Positions 44,270 through 53,718 of a DNA stretch of 64,000 nucleotides are shown here, in pieces. The notes beneath the pieces were generated by a model that saw only the letters and a list, made by a program, of their open reading frames with translations, had not been told where the DNA came from and searched no databases. A program made the translations under genes and the position numbers. Origin of the DNA: an uncultured Clostridia bacterium (GTDB lineage: Bacteria > Bacillota > Clostridia > Oscillospirales > Ruminococcaceae); the NCBI GenBank assembly GCA_947389015.1, contig CANDVA010000006.1:1-64000 (forward strand), in the 5' to 3' direction. The number at the start of each line of letters is the position of its first letter. The stretch's first letter is position 1.

Positions 44270-44701
44270 TTACACGAACTCATCCCCAAGATCATCATCG
44301 CTACTGTAAACGATCTCGCGCAGTCTGTACAGCTCGATCGTATTGTTTATGCGCTTCTTAACAAAATTGATATTGAACGGCTTTGAGATAACGTCCTCCG
44401 CGCCGAGATCGAACGCCCTTGTAAGCGACTTAGTGGACGTATCGGCGCTGATGATGAACACGGGCACGACCTCAACGTACCTGTTTTTGTGGAAATAGTC
44501 CAACAGCCCGAAGCCGTCAAGCACGGGCATCATAATGTCGGACAGCACACAGCATATCTCGTCCTTATGCTTTTCGTATTCCTCGATAGCCTTAAAGCCG
44601 TTTTCCGCTTCGATAATGTTTTTATCGGAGAACATATCACTTAGCATAAGCCTGTTGAACTCGTAATCATCTACTATTAAAATGGTGTTCTTCTCTGCCA
44701 T
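44270..44701 (-). CDS. Single-domain response regulator (CheY-like)
   Basis: A 143-residue receiver domain with nothing attached but a short acidic tail (SSDDDLGDEF). The acidic pair is in LIVDDYEFN, the phosphorylated Asp in VLSDIMMPVLDG (about 55), the Thr/Ser switch in FIISADT and the Lys in EDVISKPFN. It likely works through protein contacts rather than DNA binding. GGAGG lies seven bases before the ATG at 44701. No kinase gene is adjacent, so it is an orphan. It has its own promoter and terminator. Confidence 0.92.
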   Translation of the reverse strand: MAEKNTILIVDDYEFNRLMLSDMFSDKNIIEAENGFKAIEEYEKHKDEICCVLSDIMMPVLDGFGLLDYFHKNRYVEVVPVFIISADTSTKSLTRAFDLGAEDVISKPFNINFVKKRINNTIELYRLREIVYSSDDDLGDEFV

Positions 44702-44776
44702 TGTTGACCTCCAAAAAATAAAATACATTTGCGGCAATCCACAGCAAAACTTCATCGTTATCTTATTTATATATAC

Positions 44777-44805
44777 ATTTTACCACATTTTTTATAAAAA
44801 GTCAA
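44777..44805 (-). promoter_or_regulatory. Promoter of the CheY-like gene
   Basis: TTGACT (44800-44805), 17 bases ending GTGG, and TAAAAT (44777-44782) on the minus strand; leader about 70 bases. Confidence 0.8.
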
Positions 44806-44836
44806 GGGCAGATTGTAAGAAATGTAAAATTTCCCC

Positions 44837-44865
44837 TTGTAAAATGAAAAATGTTGTGCTATAAT
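44837..44865 (+). promoter_or_regulatory. Promoter of smpB
   Basis: TTGTAA (44837-44842), 17 bases, TATAAT (44860-44865). The leader to smpB is about 90 bases. Confidence 0.75.
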
Positions 44866-44959
44866 AATAACCGATACAGTAACAAAATCTTTCACGACAA
44901 ATGCATACGGCAGGTTATGCCGTATCACATCAGGGTCTGTTTTCAGACGAGGGGGAATT

Positions 44960-45418
44960 ATGAGCAACACAAAAACGATCGCCGACAATCGTCAGGTCAG
45001 GCACGAATATTTTATTATAGAGAGTTACGAAGCGGGTATTGAGTTGTTCGGCACGGAGGTGAAGTCTATCCGCGCGGGCGGCGTTAACCTGAAGGATTCG
45101 TGGATATCCATCGACAACGGAGAGGCGTTTATCCGCGGAATGCATATCGCGCCTTACGAAAAAGGCAACATATTCAATCGCGACCCGTACCGCGTCCGTA
45201 AGCTTCTGCTCCACAAAAAGGAGATAATGAAGCTCTTCGGGCAGGTCAAGCAGGGCGGCTTCACGCTTATACCCGTATCTATGTATTTCAAGGACAGCAA
45301 AGTCAAGATACAGGTCGGGCTGTGCAAGGGCAAAAAGCTCCACGACAAGCGTCAGGATATGGCAAAGCGCGACGCGGGACGCGAGATCGAACGCGCGCTC
45401 AAGGAACGCAACCGCTGA
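44960..45418 (+). CDS. smpB: SsrA-binding protein SmpB
   Basis: A 152-residue protein that delivers tmRNA to stalled ribosomes. Family residues: [14 protein letters not shown] at the N-terminus, [21 protein letters not shown] split over the first beta barrel, EAFIRGMHI, and [19 protein letters not shown] with the basic tail that acts as a stand-in for the tRNA anticodon arm. Full length. No tmRNA gene was found in the 230 bases downstream, where many genomes carry it. Two terminators follow. Confidence 0.97.
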   Translation: MSNTKTIADNRQVRHEYFIIESYEAGIELFGTEVKSIRAGGVNLKDSWISIDNGEAFIRGMHIAPYEKGNIFNRDPYRVRKLLLHKKEIMKLFGQVKQGGFTLIPVSMYFKDSKVKIQVGLCKGKKLHDKRQDMAKRDAGREIERALKERNR

Positions 45419-45445
45419 TCGGATAACAGCAGTACAAAGAGAATT

Positions 45446-45474
45446 CGCCGGCTGCTCATACAGTCGGCGGTTTT
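45446..45474 (+). terminator. First terminator after smpB
   Basis: A nine-base stem with one G-U pair (45446-45454 with 45461-45469), a six-base loop and a short T-run. Confidence 0.65.
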
Positions 45475-45494
45475 GCCGCTTGATATAACAATGA

Positions 45495-45520
45495 CCCCGT
45501 GCCGCGGTACGGGGCTTTTT
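45495..45520 (+). terminator. Second terminator after smpB
   Basis: A six-base CCCCGT/ACGGGG stem around a GC-rich loop, followed by CTTTTT. Tandem with the one at 45446. Confidence 0.65.
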
Positions 45521-45535
45521 CGTGTACCGTCCGCA

Positions 45536-45564
45536 TTGACAGCCGTCCGCGGATAGGATATAAT
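45536..45564 (+). promoter_or_regulatory. Promoter of the ABC exporter pair
   Basis: TTGACA (45536-45541), 17 bases, TATAAT (45559-45564): full consensus in both boxes. Leader about 80 bases. Confidence 0.88.
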
Positions 45565-45651
45565 ATAATAAGCGTGTCCGCGAAAAGATTTAAGGATTAT
45601 TTAATAATTTACATGCTATAATGAGATCACAAAAACGAAAGGGGCGGTAGA

Positions 45652-48000
45652 ATGTACCTGCGAATACTTAAAAAGGACTTGAAGCGCAAGAAAACCATGA
45701 ACGTCATACTGCTGATATTTGTGATCTTAGCGGCGACGTTCATAGCGAGCAGCGCGAACAACCTTATCACGGTGAGCGGAGCGATGGACAATTTCTTTGA
45801 AAAGGCGAACGTCCCCGACTATTGGTTCTCCTCCACGAACGCTGCGGATATGGAACGGTTCGAGGATTTTGCCTCGGAGAACGGTTACGAACACAGTACC
45901 CTGCGGCTTGTACAGATAGAGCCGAAAAATGTTACGGTAGAGGGCGAAAAGATGGAGTACAAAAACACTATCTGCCTGTCGACCCTCGGCGGCATAAACA
46001 TCTTCGACAAAAACGACGACGTTATAACTCACATCAACGACGGCGAGATTTACGTCGCGGGCTATATGTTCCATTCAACGGAAAACGACTATCACGAGGG
46101 CGGAAAGATATTTATCAGCCAAAACGGAGTTGAAAAGGAATTCACGGTAAAGGGTTACTCAAAGGACGCGCTTTACGGCTCGGAAATGGTGGGAATGGGA
46201 AGATTTCTCGTGAGCGAGAATGACGCGGCGCTGTTCGATACGGAGAGCGCGGCAGCGTGCAGCTCGGTGGAGGTTCATACCCGTGACGAGGAATATATCG
46301 ATAAATTCAACGCTTTGGGCATAAACACCATAATGTCGATAGACCGTTCGATGTTCAAAATGGTGTACATTATGGACACGCTCATCGCGGGTATCCTGCT
46401 TGTTGTGAGCGTATGCCTTATACTTATTTCAATGGTGATACTGCGGTTTATCATCAACTTCACGATAACCGAAGAATTTCGCGAGATAGGCGTTATGAAA
46501 GCTATCGGTATCAAGAACTTTGCGATACGCGGACTGTATATCGCGAAATACTTCGCTATCGCCGTTATCGGCACGGCGGTCGGGCTTTGTATCAGCTTCC
46601 CGCTGAGCCGACTGATGATAAGCGGAGCTTCGAAGAAGATGGTAATTTCGAGCGGCGATAATTACCTTATAAATATCGGCGCGGCAGTTCTCGCGGCTGT
46701 TATAGTCGTGCTGTTCAGCTATCTCTGCACGCGGAAGATAAAAAAATTCTCCCCTATCGACGCGATACGCAGCGGCGAAACGGGCGAGCGCTACAAGAAA
46801 AAAGGAATACTGCGGCTCGGAAAATCACATATGCCGACCGCGCCCTTTATGGCGCTGAACGACATTTTCAGCGGCGTTAAGAATTACATTTCGATGATAA
46901 TCATCTTTATTCTCGGAACGCTGCTAGTAATTATCCCCACAAATACGATAAACACACTGCGCTCCGACAAGCTGATAACAATATTCAATATGGTTGAGAG
47001 CGACCACGTTATCTCTCAGGAGCTGCTGTTCAATCCCAACGAGGACAACAAGAGCAAGGTGGAACGGCAGTTTTCCGAGGTGCGGGAAATGTTCGCCGAA
47101 AACGGCATCGATGTTGACGTATTCCAAGAAATTATGTTCCGCGCGAATGTCAATAAAGGTGAAAAAAGGACAAACTCCATTTCGTTCCAGAGCATGGGCG
47201 GAGTAACGCCAGATATGTATACTTATCTTGAAGGAACGCCGCCGCAGAACGTTCACGAGGTCGCGTTGACGTTTCTTATCGCGGAACGCATAGGCGCGGA
47301 GATAGGCGACGACGTAGAGATAAAACTCGGCGAGGATACGAGAACATACACCGTTTCCGCGATAAATCAGAGTATGAACAATATGGGTGAGGGAGTACGG
47401 TTTCACGAGGACGCGGAGCTTGATTACAACTACGCTGCGGGCTGCTTCGGTATTCAGGTGAACTACAAGGACAGCCCCGACAAAGCCGAGCTTGCCGAAC
47501 GAAAGGCGCTGCTTGAAAAGCTCTACCCCGACGCGACTGTCTTCACATCGGGCGAATATATCAGCTATATGATAGGCAACATCGCCGGACAGCTCGACCA
47601 AATGAAGATACTTATCCTGTCGATAATCCTCGCGATAAACGCGCTTGTTGCCGTGCTTATGGTCAAGAGCTTCATCACCAAGGAAAAGAGCGAGATAGCG
47701 CTGCTGAAGGCTATCGGCTTTCAAAACGGCACACTGACATTGTGGCAGACCCTGCGCATAGGAATAGTGCTTATAGTTTCGGTGCTTACGGGAGCGCTTG
47801 TTTCCACGCCGCTGTCGTCGCTGATAATTACGCCTATATTCAGAATGATGGGCGCATACAGCATTGAATACGACATACGTGCGGTCGAGGTATACGTTGT
47901 ACTTCCGCTGATAATGCTCGGAGTTACGGTGCTCGCGGCATTTATCTCGGCACAGGGATTGAGGAAGATATCTTCCTCGCAGATATCTAATAATGAATAA
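45652..48000 (+). CDS. ABC transporter permease with duplicated FtsX/MacB domain
   Basis: A 782-residue membrane protein made of two copies of one plan: a helix, a large extracellular domain, then three helices. The first copy has a helix near 16-37, outside part 40-235, FtsX helices about 240-360. The second has a helix near 411-430, outside part 430-650, FtsX helices about 655-775. REIGVMKAIG and IALLKAIGF are the coupling-helix motifs that touch the ATPase. Such pairs export peptides or lipids or act in envelope stress (Bce/Mac type). AAAGGGGCGG precedes the ATG; the end overlaps the leader of the ATPase gene. Confidence 0.9.
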   Translation: MYLRILKKDLKRKKTMNVILLIFVILAATFIASSANNLITVSGAMDNFFEKANVPDYWFSSTNAADMERFEDFASENGYEHSTLRLVQIEPKNVTVEGEKMEYKNTICLSTLGGINIFDKNDDVITHINDGEIYVAGYMFHSTENDYHEGGKIFISQNGVEKEFTVKGYSKDALYGSEMVGMGRFLVSENDAALFDTESAAACSSVEVHTRDEEYIDKFNALGINTIMSIDRSMFKMVYIMDTLIAGILLVVSVCLILISMVILRFIINFTITEEFREIGVMKAIGIKNFAIRGLYIAKYFAIAVIGTAVGLCISFPLSRLMISGASKKMVISSGDNYLINIGAAVLAAVIVVLFSYLCTRKIKKFSPIDAIRSGETGERYKKKGILRLGKSHMPTAPFMALNDIFSGVKNYISMIIIFILGTLLVIIPTNTINTLRSDKLITIFNMVESDHVISQELLFNPNEDNKSKVERQFSEVREMFAENGIDVDVFQEIMFRANVNKGEKRTNSISFQSMGGVTPDMYTYLEGTPPQNVHEVALTFLIAERIGAEIGDDVEIKLGEDTRTYTVSAINQSMNNMGEGVRFHEDAELDYNYAAGCFGIQVNYKDSPDKAELAERKALLEKLYPDATVFTSGEYISYMIGNIAGQLDQMKILILSIILAINALVAVLMVKSFITKEKSEIALLKAIGFQNGTLTLWQTLRIGIVLIVSVLTGALVSTPLSSLIITPIFRMMGAYSIEYDIRAVEVYVVLPLIMLGVTVLAAFISAQGLRKISSSQISNNE

Positions 48001-48025
48001 TTGCTTAATAGAAAGGGGCTTCAAG

Positions 48026-48790
48026 ATGACAAACATATTAGAGGTAAAAGACCTTTGCAAAACATATGTGGTAAACAAACGGCAGAACAACGTCCTTAAA
48101 AATGTGAATTTTCACATTTCCGAGGGCGAGATGGTGGCGGTCATGGGACCGTCGGGATCGGGAAAATCTACGCTGCTGTATGCGGTCTCGGGAATGGACA
48201 ACATCACCGCGGGAACAGTCGAATTTAACGGCAAAAACATCGCAAAAATGAATGCGAAAGAGCTTGCCGACCTGCGGCTTGACGAAATGGGATTTATCTT
48301 TCAGCAGATGTATATGCTGAAAAATCTCTCGGTGCTCGATAATATAATCCTGCCCGCGTGTCAGTCCGATAAGATAAATGAATCACGCCGCGAAACAGTC
48401 GAGCGCGGTCACGCGTTAATGCGCAAGCTCGGCATAATCGAGGTCGCCGACAACGATATCAACGAGGTCTCGGGCGGGCAGTTACAGCGCGCGTGCATTT
48501 GCAGAAGTATGATAAACAAGCCGAAGATGATATTCGCCGACGAGCCTACGGGCGCGCTCAACCGCACGTCCTCCAACGAGGTTATGGAAGAGCTTGCGAA
48601 ATTAAATTCCGAGGGTACGACCGTAATTCTCGTAACTCACGACGTAAAGGTCGCGGCAAAGTGCACGAGAATTTTATACATCGTTGACGGGAACATCAAG
48701 GGCGAATATAATTTAGATAAGTACGACAGTTCGAAGCTGCGCGACCGCGAGCGCGCGCTTAACGGCTGGCTTATGGAAATGGGCTGGTGA
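48026..48790 (+). CDS. ABC transporter ATP-binding protein (LolD/MacB/Bce type)
   Basis: A 254-residue ATPase. Walker A is GPSGSGKST (about 40-48), Q-loop FQQMYMLKN, signature VSGGQLQRA, Walker B IFADEPTGAL with ALNRTSS after it, and the switch His in VTHD. The variant DEPTGAL and the short length are typical of partners of FtsX-like permeases. Start at ATG 48026, 25 bases after the permease stop, with AAAGGGG upstream. The last 40 residues are a small extra tail (YDSSKLRDRERALNGWL). Confidence 0.94.
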   Translation: MTNILEVKDLCKTYVVNKRQNNVLKNVNFHISEGEMVAVMGPSGSGKSTLLYAVSGMDNITAGTVEFNGKNIAKMNAKELADLRLDEMGFIFQQMYMLKNLSVLDNIILPACQSDKINESRRETVERGHALMRKLGIIEVADNDINEVSGGQLQRACICRSMINKPKMIFADEPTGALNRTSSNEVMEELAKLNSEGTTVILVTHDVKVAAKCTRILYIVDGNIKGEYNLDKYDSSKLRDRERALNGWLMEMGW

Positions 48791-48809
48791 ATGTTTATTG
48801 GTTTCAGGG

Positions 48810-48838
48810 TTGCATTTTCCCTTTAAATATGGTATAAT
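48810..48838 (+). promoter_or_regulatory. Promoter of the HD-GYP gene
   Basis: TTGCAT (48810-48815), 17 bases ending TATGG, TATAAT (48833-48838). Leader only about 17 bases to the ribosome site. It uncouples the HD-GYP and two-component genes from the ABC genes. Confidence 0.8.
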
Positions 48839-48861
48839 TGTCATATGAGAGGTGTTGAAAT

Positions 48862-50157
48862 ATGCAATTTGTATGCGATCTGTCGGAAACGATAATTGTC
48901 GCGATATCGTTTTTTATGATAAAAAAATACGTGTGTCTTGAAAAAGACCTGCCGCAAAAGCGTCAGACGGTTTTTTATTTAATAAGCGGAGCTTTGGTCT
49001 CGGCGGCTTTCTTTATTTTCGGAAAGTCGATAGCCGAGGCGGTATGTGCGGGCGCAGTCGTCGTAAACGTCATACTTGCGAGGAAAAAGCCGTATAAGCT
49101 CTCGGGGCTTTTAATGCTGTTTCCGCTTTCGATCATAAACGGCATTATGGTGCCGCTTATGGTAGTACCGCCGTATCTGTTCTCCATTCCCGAGCAGGCA
49201 TACCAGCTTGGCGTTTACGGCGTTCTTTTCGCGTTATTTTCGGCGTTTATGATCTTGGGTAAGCGTTGGCGGCGAAAGTTCGCGAGGGATACGAGAGACA
49301 GAAGCCTTTCGGCTTTGGAGCAGGCTATGCTGATAATCGGCGGACTATTATCTCAGTTTTTCTCGATAAAGATCGGCAACGCAGTAAGCGCGGGAGAGAC
49401 CGCGGTTTTTAACATCGGCGAGCTTATCGCGATAAACAGCCTTTTTGCGGTCGCGATGACGGTAGCGTTCGTTATTATGATAATCCAGGGCAACAAGCGT
49501 AATTATTATCTTCGCAAGTACAACAATATGCAGTCGCACATTATCACCACAATGGCGGACATTATTGAAAACCGCGACGAAAGCACGGGCGGGCATATCC
49601 GCCGCACGGCGAAATATGTCGAGATCCTCGCGAAAGAGCTTCAAAGACAGGGAAAGCATACCGATATCCTCACAAACAAATACATAAGCGATATGGTAAT
49701 GGCGGCGCCGCTGCACGATATCGGGAAGATACACATATCAGACACCGTTCTCAACAAGCCCGGAAGGCTTACCGAGGAGGAGTTCACGCAGATGAAAACA
49801 CATACCACGGCGGGCAGAGATCTGCTCGAAAAAGCCAAGGGCGACCTCGGCGATATACATTATCTGAATATTGCGATCGAAATGGCTGCGTATCATCATG
49901 AGCGGGAGGACGGAAAAGGATATCCTTACGGCGTTATTGGCGACGAGATACCGCTCTGCGCGAAGATACTCGCCGTCGCCGATGTGTTCGACGCGCTGAC
50001 ATCAAAGCGCGTTTATAAGGATCCAATGCCGTTCGACAAAGCGTGCAATATCGTCCGCGAGGAGCGCGGAACGCACTTTGACGAGGATGTGGTGGACGCG
50101 TTTACAGTAACGTCCGAGAAGATATTAGCGGCTATGAAAACATTCAGTTCGGAGTAA
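48862..50157 (+). CDS. Membrane-anchored HD-GYP phosphodiesterase
   Basis: A 431-residue protein with about six membrane helices in residues 1-210 (a sensor-like module) and a soluble HD-GYP domain from about 228. Motifs are intact: LHDIGKI (HD, about 290), HHEREDGKGYP (HHE and GYP, about 341) and ILAVADVFDALTS. HD-GYP enzymes cut cyclic di-GMP (or cyclic GMP-AMP). RRTAKYVEILAKEL is the usual domain start. The ligand of the membrane module is unknown. It lies nine bases before the response regulator gene. Confidence 0.93.
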   Translation: MQFVCDLSETIIVAISFFMIKKYVCLEKDLPQKRQTVFYLISGALVSAAFFIFGKSIAEAVCAGAVVVNVILARKKPYKLSGLLMLFPLSIINGIMVPLMVVPPYLFSIPEQAYQLGVYGVLFALFSAFMILGKRWRRKFARDTRDRSLSALEQAMLIIGGLLSQFFSIKIGNAVSAGETAVFNIGELIAINSLFAVAMTVAFVIMIIQGNKRNYYLRKYNNMQSHIITTMADIIENRDESTGGHIRRTAKYVEILAKELQRQGKHTDILTNKYISDMVMAAPLHDIGKIHISDTVLNKPGRLTEEEFTQMKTHTTAGRDLLEKAKGDLGDIHYLNIAIEMAAYHHEREDGKGYPYGVIGDEIPLCAKILAVADVFDALTSKRVYKDPMPFDKACNIVREERGTHFDEDVVDAFTVTSEKILAAMKTFSSE

Positions 50158-50166
50158 GGTGGAGCA

Positions 50167-50829
50167 ATGACGGATATTCTTATCGTTGAAGATAACAAGG
50201 AACTGGCGGCGGTTCTGTGCGATTTTCTCCGCGCGGAAAATTATACGGTCTCCGTCGCCGAAAATGCGGAAAAATGTATCGCGCTGTACGGAAAATACGG
50301 CGCAAGGCTTGTGGTGCTTGACCTGATGCTGCCCGATAAGGACGGCTTTTACATTCTCGAAAAGATACGAGAGGAAAGCAACACCCCGATTTTGATAGTC
50401 AGCGCGAAAACGGGCAAGGACGACAAGCTCCTCGGGCTTGATCTCGGCGCGGACGATTATATCGAAAAACCGTATGATATCGACATTATGCTCGCGAAAA
50501 TACGCGGTATATTCAAGCGAAGGTACGCGCTTGACGAGCTTTCCGACGGCGATATCCGCGTGAATAAGATCAGCCGCACCGTATACAAGAACGGCGCTCC
50601 GCTCGAGATAACCGCCAAGGAATTTGAGCTGCTTGTGCTGCTTATCGAGAACAAGGGGCGCACTCTATCAAAGGAATACATTTTCAATACGATCTGGGGC
50701 AGCGACAGCGATTCCGAACAGCAGACGCTCACCGTTCACATCAAATGGCTTAGGCAAAAAATCGAGGAATATCCGAAAAATCCGAGGAAAATTGTGACGG
50801 TCTGGGGCGTGGGGTATAAGTATCTATGA
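50167..50829 (+). CDS. OmpR-family response regulator
   Basis: A 220-residue two-domain regulator: receiver domain (acidic pair in IVEDNKE, phosphorylation Asp in VVLDLMLPDKDG near 51, Lys in DDYIEKPY) and a winged-helix DNA-binding domain from about 125 ending VWGVGYKYL. GGTGGAG precedes the ATG. Its stop overlaps the kinase start (ATGA), so this is a paired two-component system. Confidence 0.96.
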   Translation: MTDILIVEDNKELAAVLCDFLRAENYTVSVAENAEKCIALYGKYGARLVVLDLMLPDKDGFYILEKIREESNTPILIVSAKTGKDDKLLGLDLGADDYIEKPYDIDIMLAKIRGIFKRRYALDELSDGDIRVNKISRTVYKNGAPLEITAKEFELLVLLIENKGRTLSKEYIFNTIWGSDSDSEQQTLTVHIKWLRQKIEEYPKNPRKIVTVWGVGYKYL

Positions 50830-52058
50830 AGGCATGGAGAAAGATTTTCGCGTTGGTAATCACGCTCGTTACGGTTATTTTTGTTATGGCAAACTTGCTG
50901 TTGCATTATCTGGATTCCCCCGAAAACGGCAGACCGCACCGCGTTGAAATAAACAGGCTCGCGCTGCAAATCGAGCAGGGCGGACTCGAAAACGTTGACT
51001 TGACGCAGTGCGAATTCGTCTATAATATTGCGGAATTCGGCGAGGATTTTTACGATCCCGAGGACGACTATTCGATACGCGAAATAAACGGTGAGCTTTA
51101 TCGTTTTGATTACAGAACGAAAAACAATTCGCTAAATGGTTCAATAGTCGCTGCCGTTAACATAATTCTCGCGGCGATGACCGCGGCGGTTTTCGGGATA
51201 TTGTTTTTTGTCCGCGGGAAAATTCTTCGCCCGTTTGAGCGCTTGACTAACGTTCCCTATGAACTTTCAAAAGGAAATCTTACATCGCCCGTCAAGGAAA
51301 ACAAGAGCCGCTTTTTCGGAAAATTTTTATGGGGGATTGACCTGCTCCGCGAGAACCTCGAGCAGCAGAGGCAGCGCGAGCTGGAGCTTCAAAAGGAAAA
51401 GAAAACGCTTTTGCTGTCGCTTTCGCACGATATAAAAACTCCGCTCTCCGCGATAAAGCTGTACTCAAAGGCGCTGTCCAAAAATCTTTACCCCGACGCG
51501 GAAAAGCAGCGGGATATTGCAGAAAGCATCAACGAAAAGGCTGACGAGATAGAGGGCTATGTTTCGCGTATTATCACCGCCTCGCGCGAGGATTTTCTGA
51601 GCCTTGACGTGGAAAACGGCGAGTTTTACTTTTCCGATCTGGTGCAAAATATTGCGGCTTATTACGTCGAAAAGCTGGAGCTTGTGAAAACCGAATTTAT
51701 TATCGGGGAATATAAGAATTGTCTGCTTTTCGGCGATCTGAACCGTGCTGCAGAGGTACTGCAAAACGTGATAGAAAACGCGATAAAATACGGTGACGGA
51801 AAGCGGATCGAGCTGCTGTTCCCCGAGAATGACGAGGGCGTTCTGGTGACCGTTCGAAACGGCGGCTGCACGCTCGAAAAATCCGATCTGCCGCACATTT
51901 TCAAGAGCTTCTGGCGCGGCGCGAATTCGGAAAATATCCGCGGCAGCGGATTGGGTCTGTACATCTGCCGACAGCTTATGCATAAAATGAACGGCGAGAT
52001 TTTCGCGGAGATCGAGGGCGAATTCATTACGGTGACAACGGTCTTCGGGAGAGCGTAA
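50826..52058 (+). CDS. Sensor histidine kinase
   Basis: A 410-residue membrane kinase: helix near 8-28, an extracytoplasmic part of about 70 residues, helix near 100-125, a HAMP-like linker, then the H-box SLSHDIKTPLSAIKL (His about 204) and an ATPase domain with NVIENAIKYGDG (N-box) and GSGLGLYICRQL (G2-box). It should phosphorylate the regulator encoded upstream. The outside domain is larger than in Bce-type intramembrane sensors, so it may read a different signal. It ends at a terminator shared with the next gene. Confidence 0.95.
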   Translation: MKAWRKIFALVITLVTVIFVMANLLLHYLDSPENGRPHRVEINRLALQIEQGGLENVDLTQCEFVYNIAEFGEDFYDPEDDYSIREINGELYRFDYRTKNNSLNGSIVAAVNIILAAMTAAVFGILFFVRGKILRPFERLTNVPYELSKGNLTSPVKENKSRFFGKFLWGIDLLRENLEQQRQRELELQKEKKTLLLSLSHDIKTPLSAIKLYSKALSKNLYPDAEKQRDIAESINEKADEIEGYVSRIITASREDFLSLDVENGEFYFSDLVQNIAAYYVEKLELVKTEFIIGEYKNCLLFGDLNRAAEVLQNVIENAIKYGDGKRIELLFPENDEGVLVTVRNGGCTLEKSDLPHIFKSFWRGANSENIRGSGLGLYICRQLMHKMNGEIFAEIEGEFITVTTVFGRA

Positions 52059-52064
52059 AACTAA

Positions 52065-52090
52065 CAAACCGCGGCGATCACCGCGGTTTG
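52065..52090. terminator. Bidirectional terminator after the kinase gene
   Basis: A ten-base perfect stem (52065-52074 with 52081-52090). Downstream is CTTATT on the plus strand and TTAGTTTT on the minus strand. Confidence 0.8.
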
Positions 52091-52100
52091 CTTATTAGGA

Positions 52101-52433
52101 TCACTCGAGACCGAGCATTTCATAATACGAGGAAACAGTCAGTTCATTTGTGAATTCCGCTTCGGTAAGGTCTGACGAAACAGTGGATCTGTCAACTGTG
52201 ATCGTCCTGCCGTCTCCGTGGAGATCGAAAAAGTTGTCCGAGAATACGCAGTCGGCGGTTATAAGGTCAAGCCATACTCCCTTTGCGAACGCCTTTGAAC
52301 TAACGGTTATCTCAAACCGTCCGCCGCTGTCCTTAACGGAAAATGTCAGCTTCGGGTCAACAAACTCAAACTGCTTCGGGTGGACGAGCATATAGGTGTT
52401 GGCGCTAAGAATATCGCCGTTTGTCTGTAACGG
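52101..52433 (-). pseudogene. C-terminal remnant of a GH2 beta-mannosidase
   Basis: An open frame of about 110 codons with LQTNGDILSANTYMLVHP, LTFSVKDSGGRFEITVSSKA and SDNFFDLHGDG. This is the C-terminal Ig-like domain of GH2 beta-mannosidases, whose hallmark is SDNFFDL. No catalytic domain is upstream: a stop (TAA at 52434) comes just before, and metK follows. An ATG at 52391 could start a 96-residue protein, but it has no ribosome site. I read it as a decayed fragment left by a deletion, lying between metK and the kinase operon. Confidence 0.6.
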
Positions 52434-52459
52434 TTAAAGAATATCTTTATGCTTTTTAC

Positions 52460-53632
52460 TTAGAGGTATTTTTTCAGCGCCTCAGCTTTGTCGGTCCTCT
52501 CCCACGTGACGTTCAGATCCTCGCGTCCCATATGACCGTAGGCCGCTGTTTGTTTATACTGCGGCTTTCTGAGATCAAGGGTATTTATGATAGCGGACGG
52601 ACGGAGGTCGAATTCCTTGATTACCGCGTCGGCGATCTTGTCGTCGGAAATCTTTCCCGTGCCGAATGTGTCGACCATTACGGAAACGGGCTTTGCAACG
52701 CCGATAGCGTAAGCGAGCTGTATCTCAGCCTTGTCGGCGAGACCCGCCGCTACGATGTTCTTGGCAACATAACGCGCCATATAAGCTGCCGAGCGGTCTA
52801 CCTTGGTCGGATCCTTGCCCGAGAACGCGCCGCCGCCGTGACGTGAATAACCGCCATATGTATCAACGATGATCTTACGTCCCGTAAGACCGCTGTCGCC
52901 CATAGGACCGCCGACAACAAATCTGCCCGTCGGGTTGACGAAATACTTGGTGTTTTCGTCGAGAAGCTCCGCGGGAACGGTAGTTTTGATGACCTTTTCG
53001 ATAACGTCCGCGCGTATCTGTGCGAGGGTAGCCTCAGCCTTGTGCTGAGAAGAGACGACAACCGTATCAACACGCACGGGCTTGCCGCCGTCGTATTCAA
53101 CGGTTACCTGCGTCTTTCCGTCGGGGAGCAGATAGGGCAGCGTGCCGTTCTTGCGCACCTCGGTGAGCTTTTTCGCGAGCTTATGCGCAAGGCTTATCGG
53201 CATCGGCATAAGCTCGGGGGTCTCGTTGCAGGCAAATCCGAACATCATACCCTGATCACCGGCGCCAACATCATTCTCGTTTTGCTCGCGTCCTTCGAGA
53301 GAGTTGTTTACGCCCATCGCGATATCGGGAGACTGCTTGTCGAGAATTGTGTAGACCGCGCAAGTATCGGCATCAAAGCCGTATTCGCTTGAGGTATAGC
53401 CGATCTCGCGGACAGTCTTGCGAACTATCGACGGAATATCTATATTGGCGGTAGTGGTAATTTCTCCCATCACCGTTACCATACCCGTGGTGGTCGTGGT
53501 CTCGCAGGCAACTCTGCCCATAGGATCCTGCGCCAGAATAGCGTCCAACACCGCATCGGAGATATTGTCGCAGATTTTGTCGGGGTGACCCTCGGTAACG
53601 CTTTCCGACGTAAATAATTTCTTTGTGTTCAT
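52460..53632 (-). CDS. metK: S-adenosylmethionine synthetase
   Basis: A 390-residue enzyme making SAM from methionine and ATP. Signatures: [20 protein letters not shown] (start), [12 protein letters not shown], and [18 protein letters not shown]. Normal length. AAAGGATGG precedes the ATG. It is expressed under a SAM-I riboswitch with terminator (53667-53857), so high SAM should shut it down. Single gene. Confidence 0.98.
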   Translation of the reverse strand: MNTKKLFTSESVTEGHPDKICDNISDAVLDAILAQDPMGRVACETTTTTGMVTVMGEITTTANIDIPSIVRKTVREIGYTSSEYGFDADTCAVYTILDKQSPDIAMGVNNSLEGREQNENDVGAGDQGMMFGFACNETPELMPMPISLAHKLAKKLTEVRKNGTLPYLLPDGKTQVTVEYDGGKPVRVDTVVVSSQHKAEATLAQIRADVIEKVIKTTVPAELLDENTKYFVNPTGRFVVGGPMGDSGLTGRKIIVDTYGGYSRHGGGAFSGKDPTKVDRSAAYMARYVAKNIVAAGLADKAEIQLAYAIGVAKPVSVMVDTFGTGKISDDKIADAVIKEFDLRPSAIINTLDLRKPQYKQTAAYGHMGREDLNVTWERTDKAEALKKYL

Positions 53633-53666
53633 AGCTTACCATCCTTTACAAATTTGTAAGTATACA

Positions 53667-53700
53667 ATAAAATGCTCGCTCTTTGTTTAAGGAGCGAGCA
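53667..53700 (-). terminator. Riboswitch-controlled terminator upstream of metK
   Basis: A nine-base stem (53673-53681 with 53692-53700) followed by a TTTTATT run. Its 5' strand can pair instead with AAGGAGTGA next to the riboswitch P1 helix (near 53713-53721), the expected antiterminator. Confidence 0.88.
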
Positions 53701-53718
53701 GTAAAATATCCGTTCACT

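Noticed and set aside
45419-45651. tmRNA downstream of smpB
   Set aside because: No alanine-tRNA-like ends or tag reading frame; the region is filled by two terminators and a promoter.
46924-48090. A 388-codon open frame on the minus strand across the ABC exporter genes
   Set aside because: Antisense of the permease and ATPase; no ribosome site and no domain.
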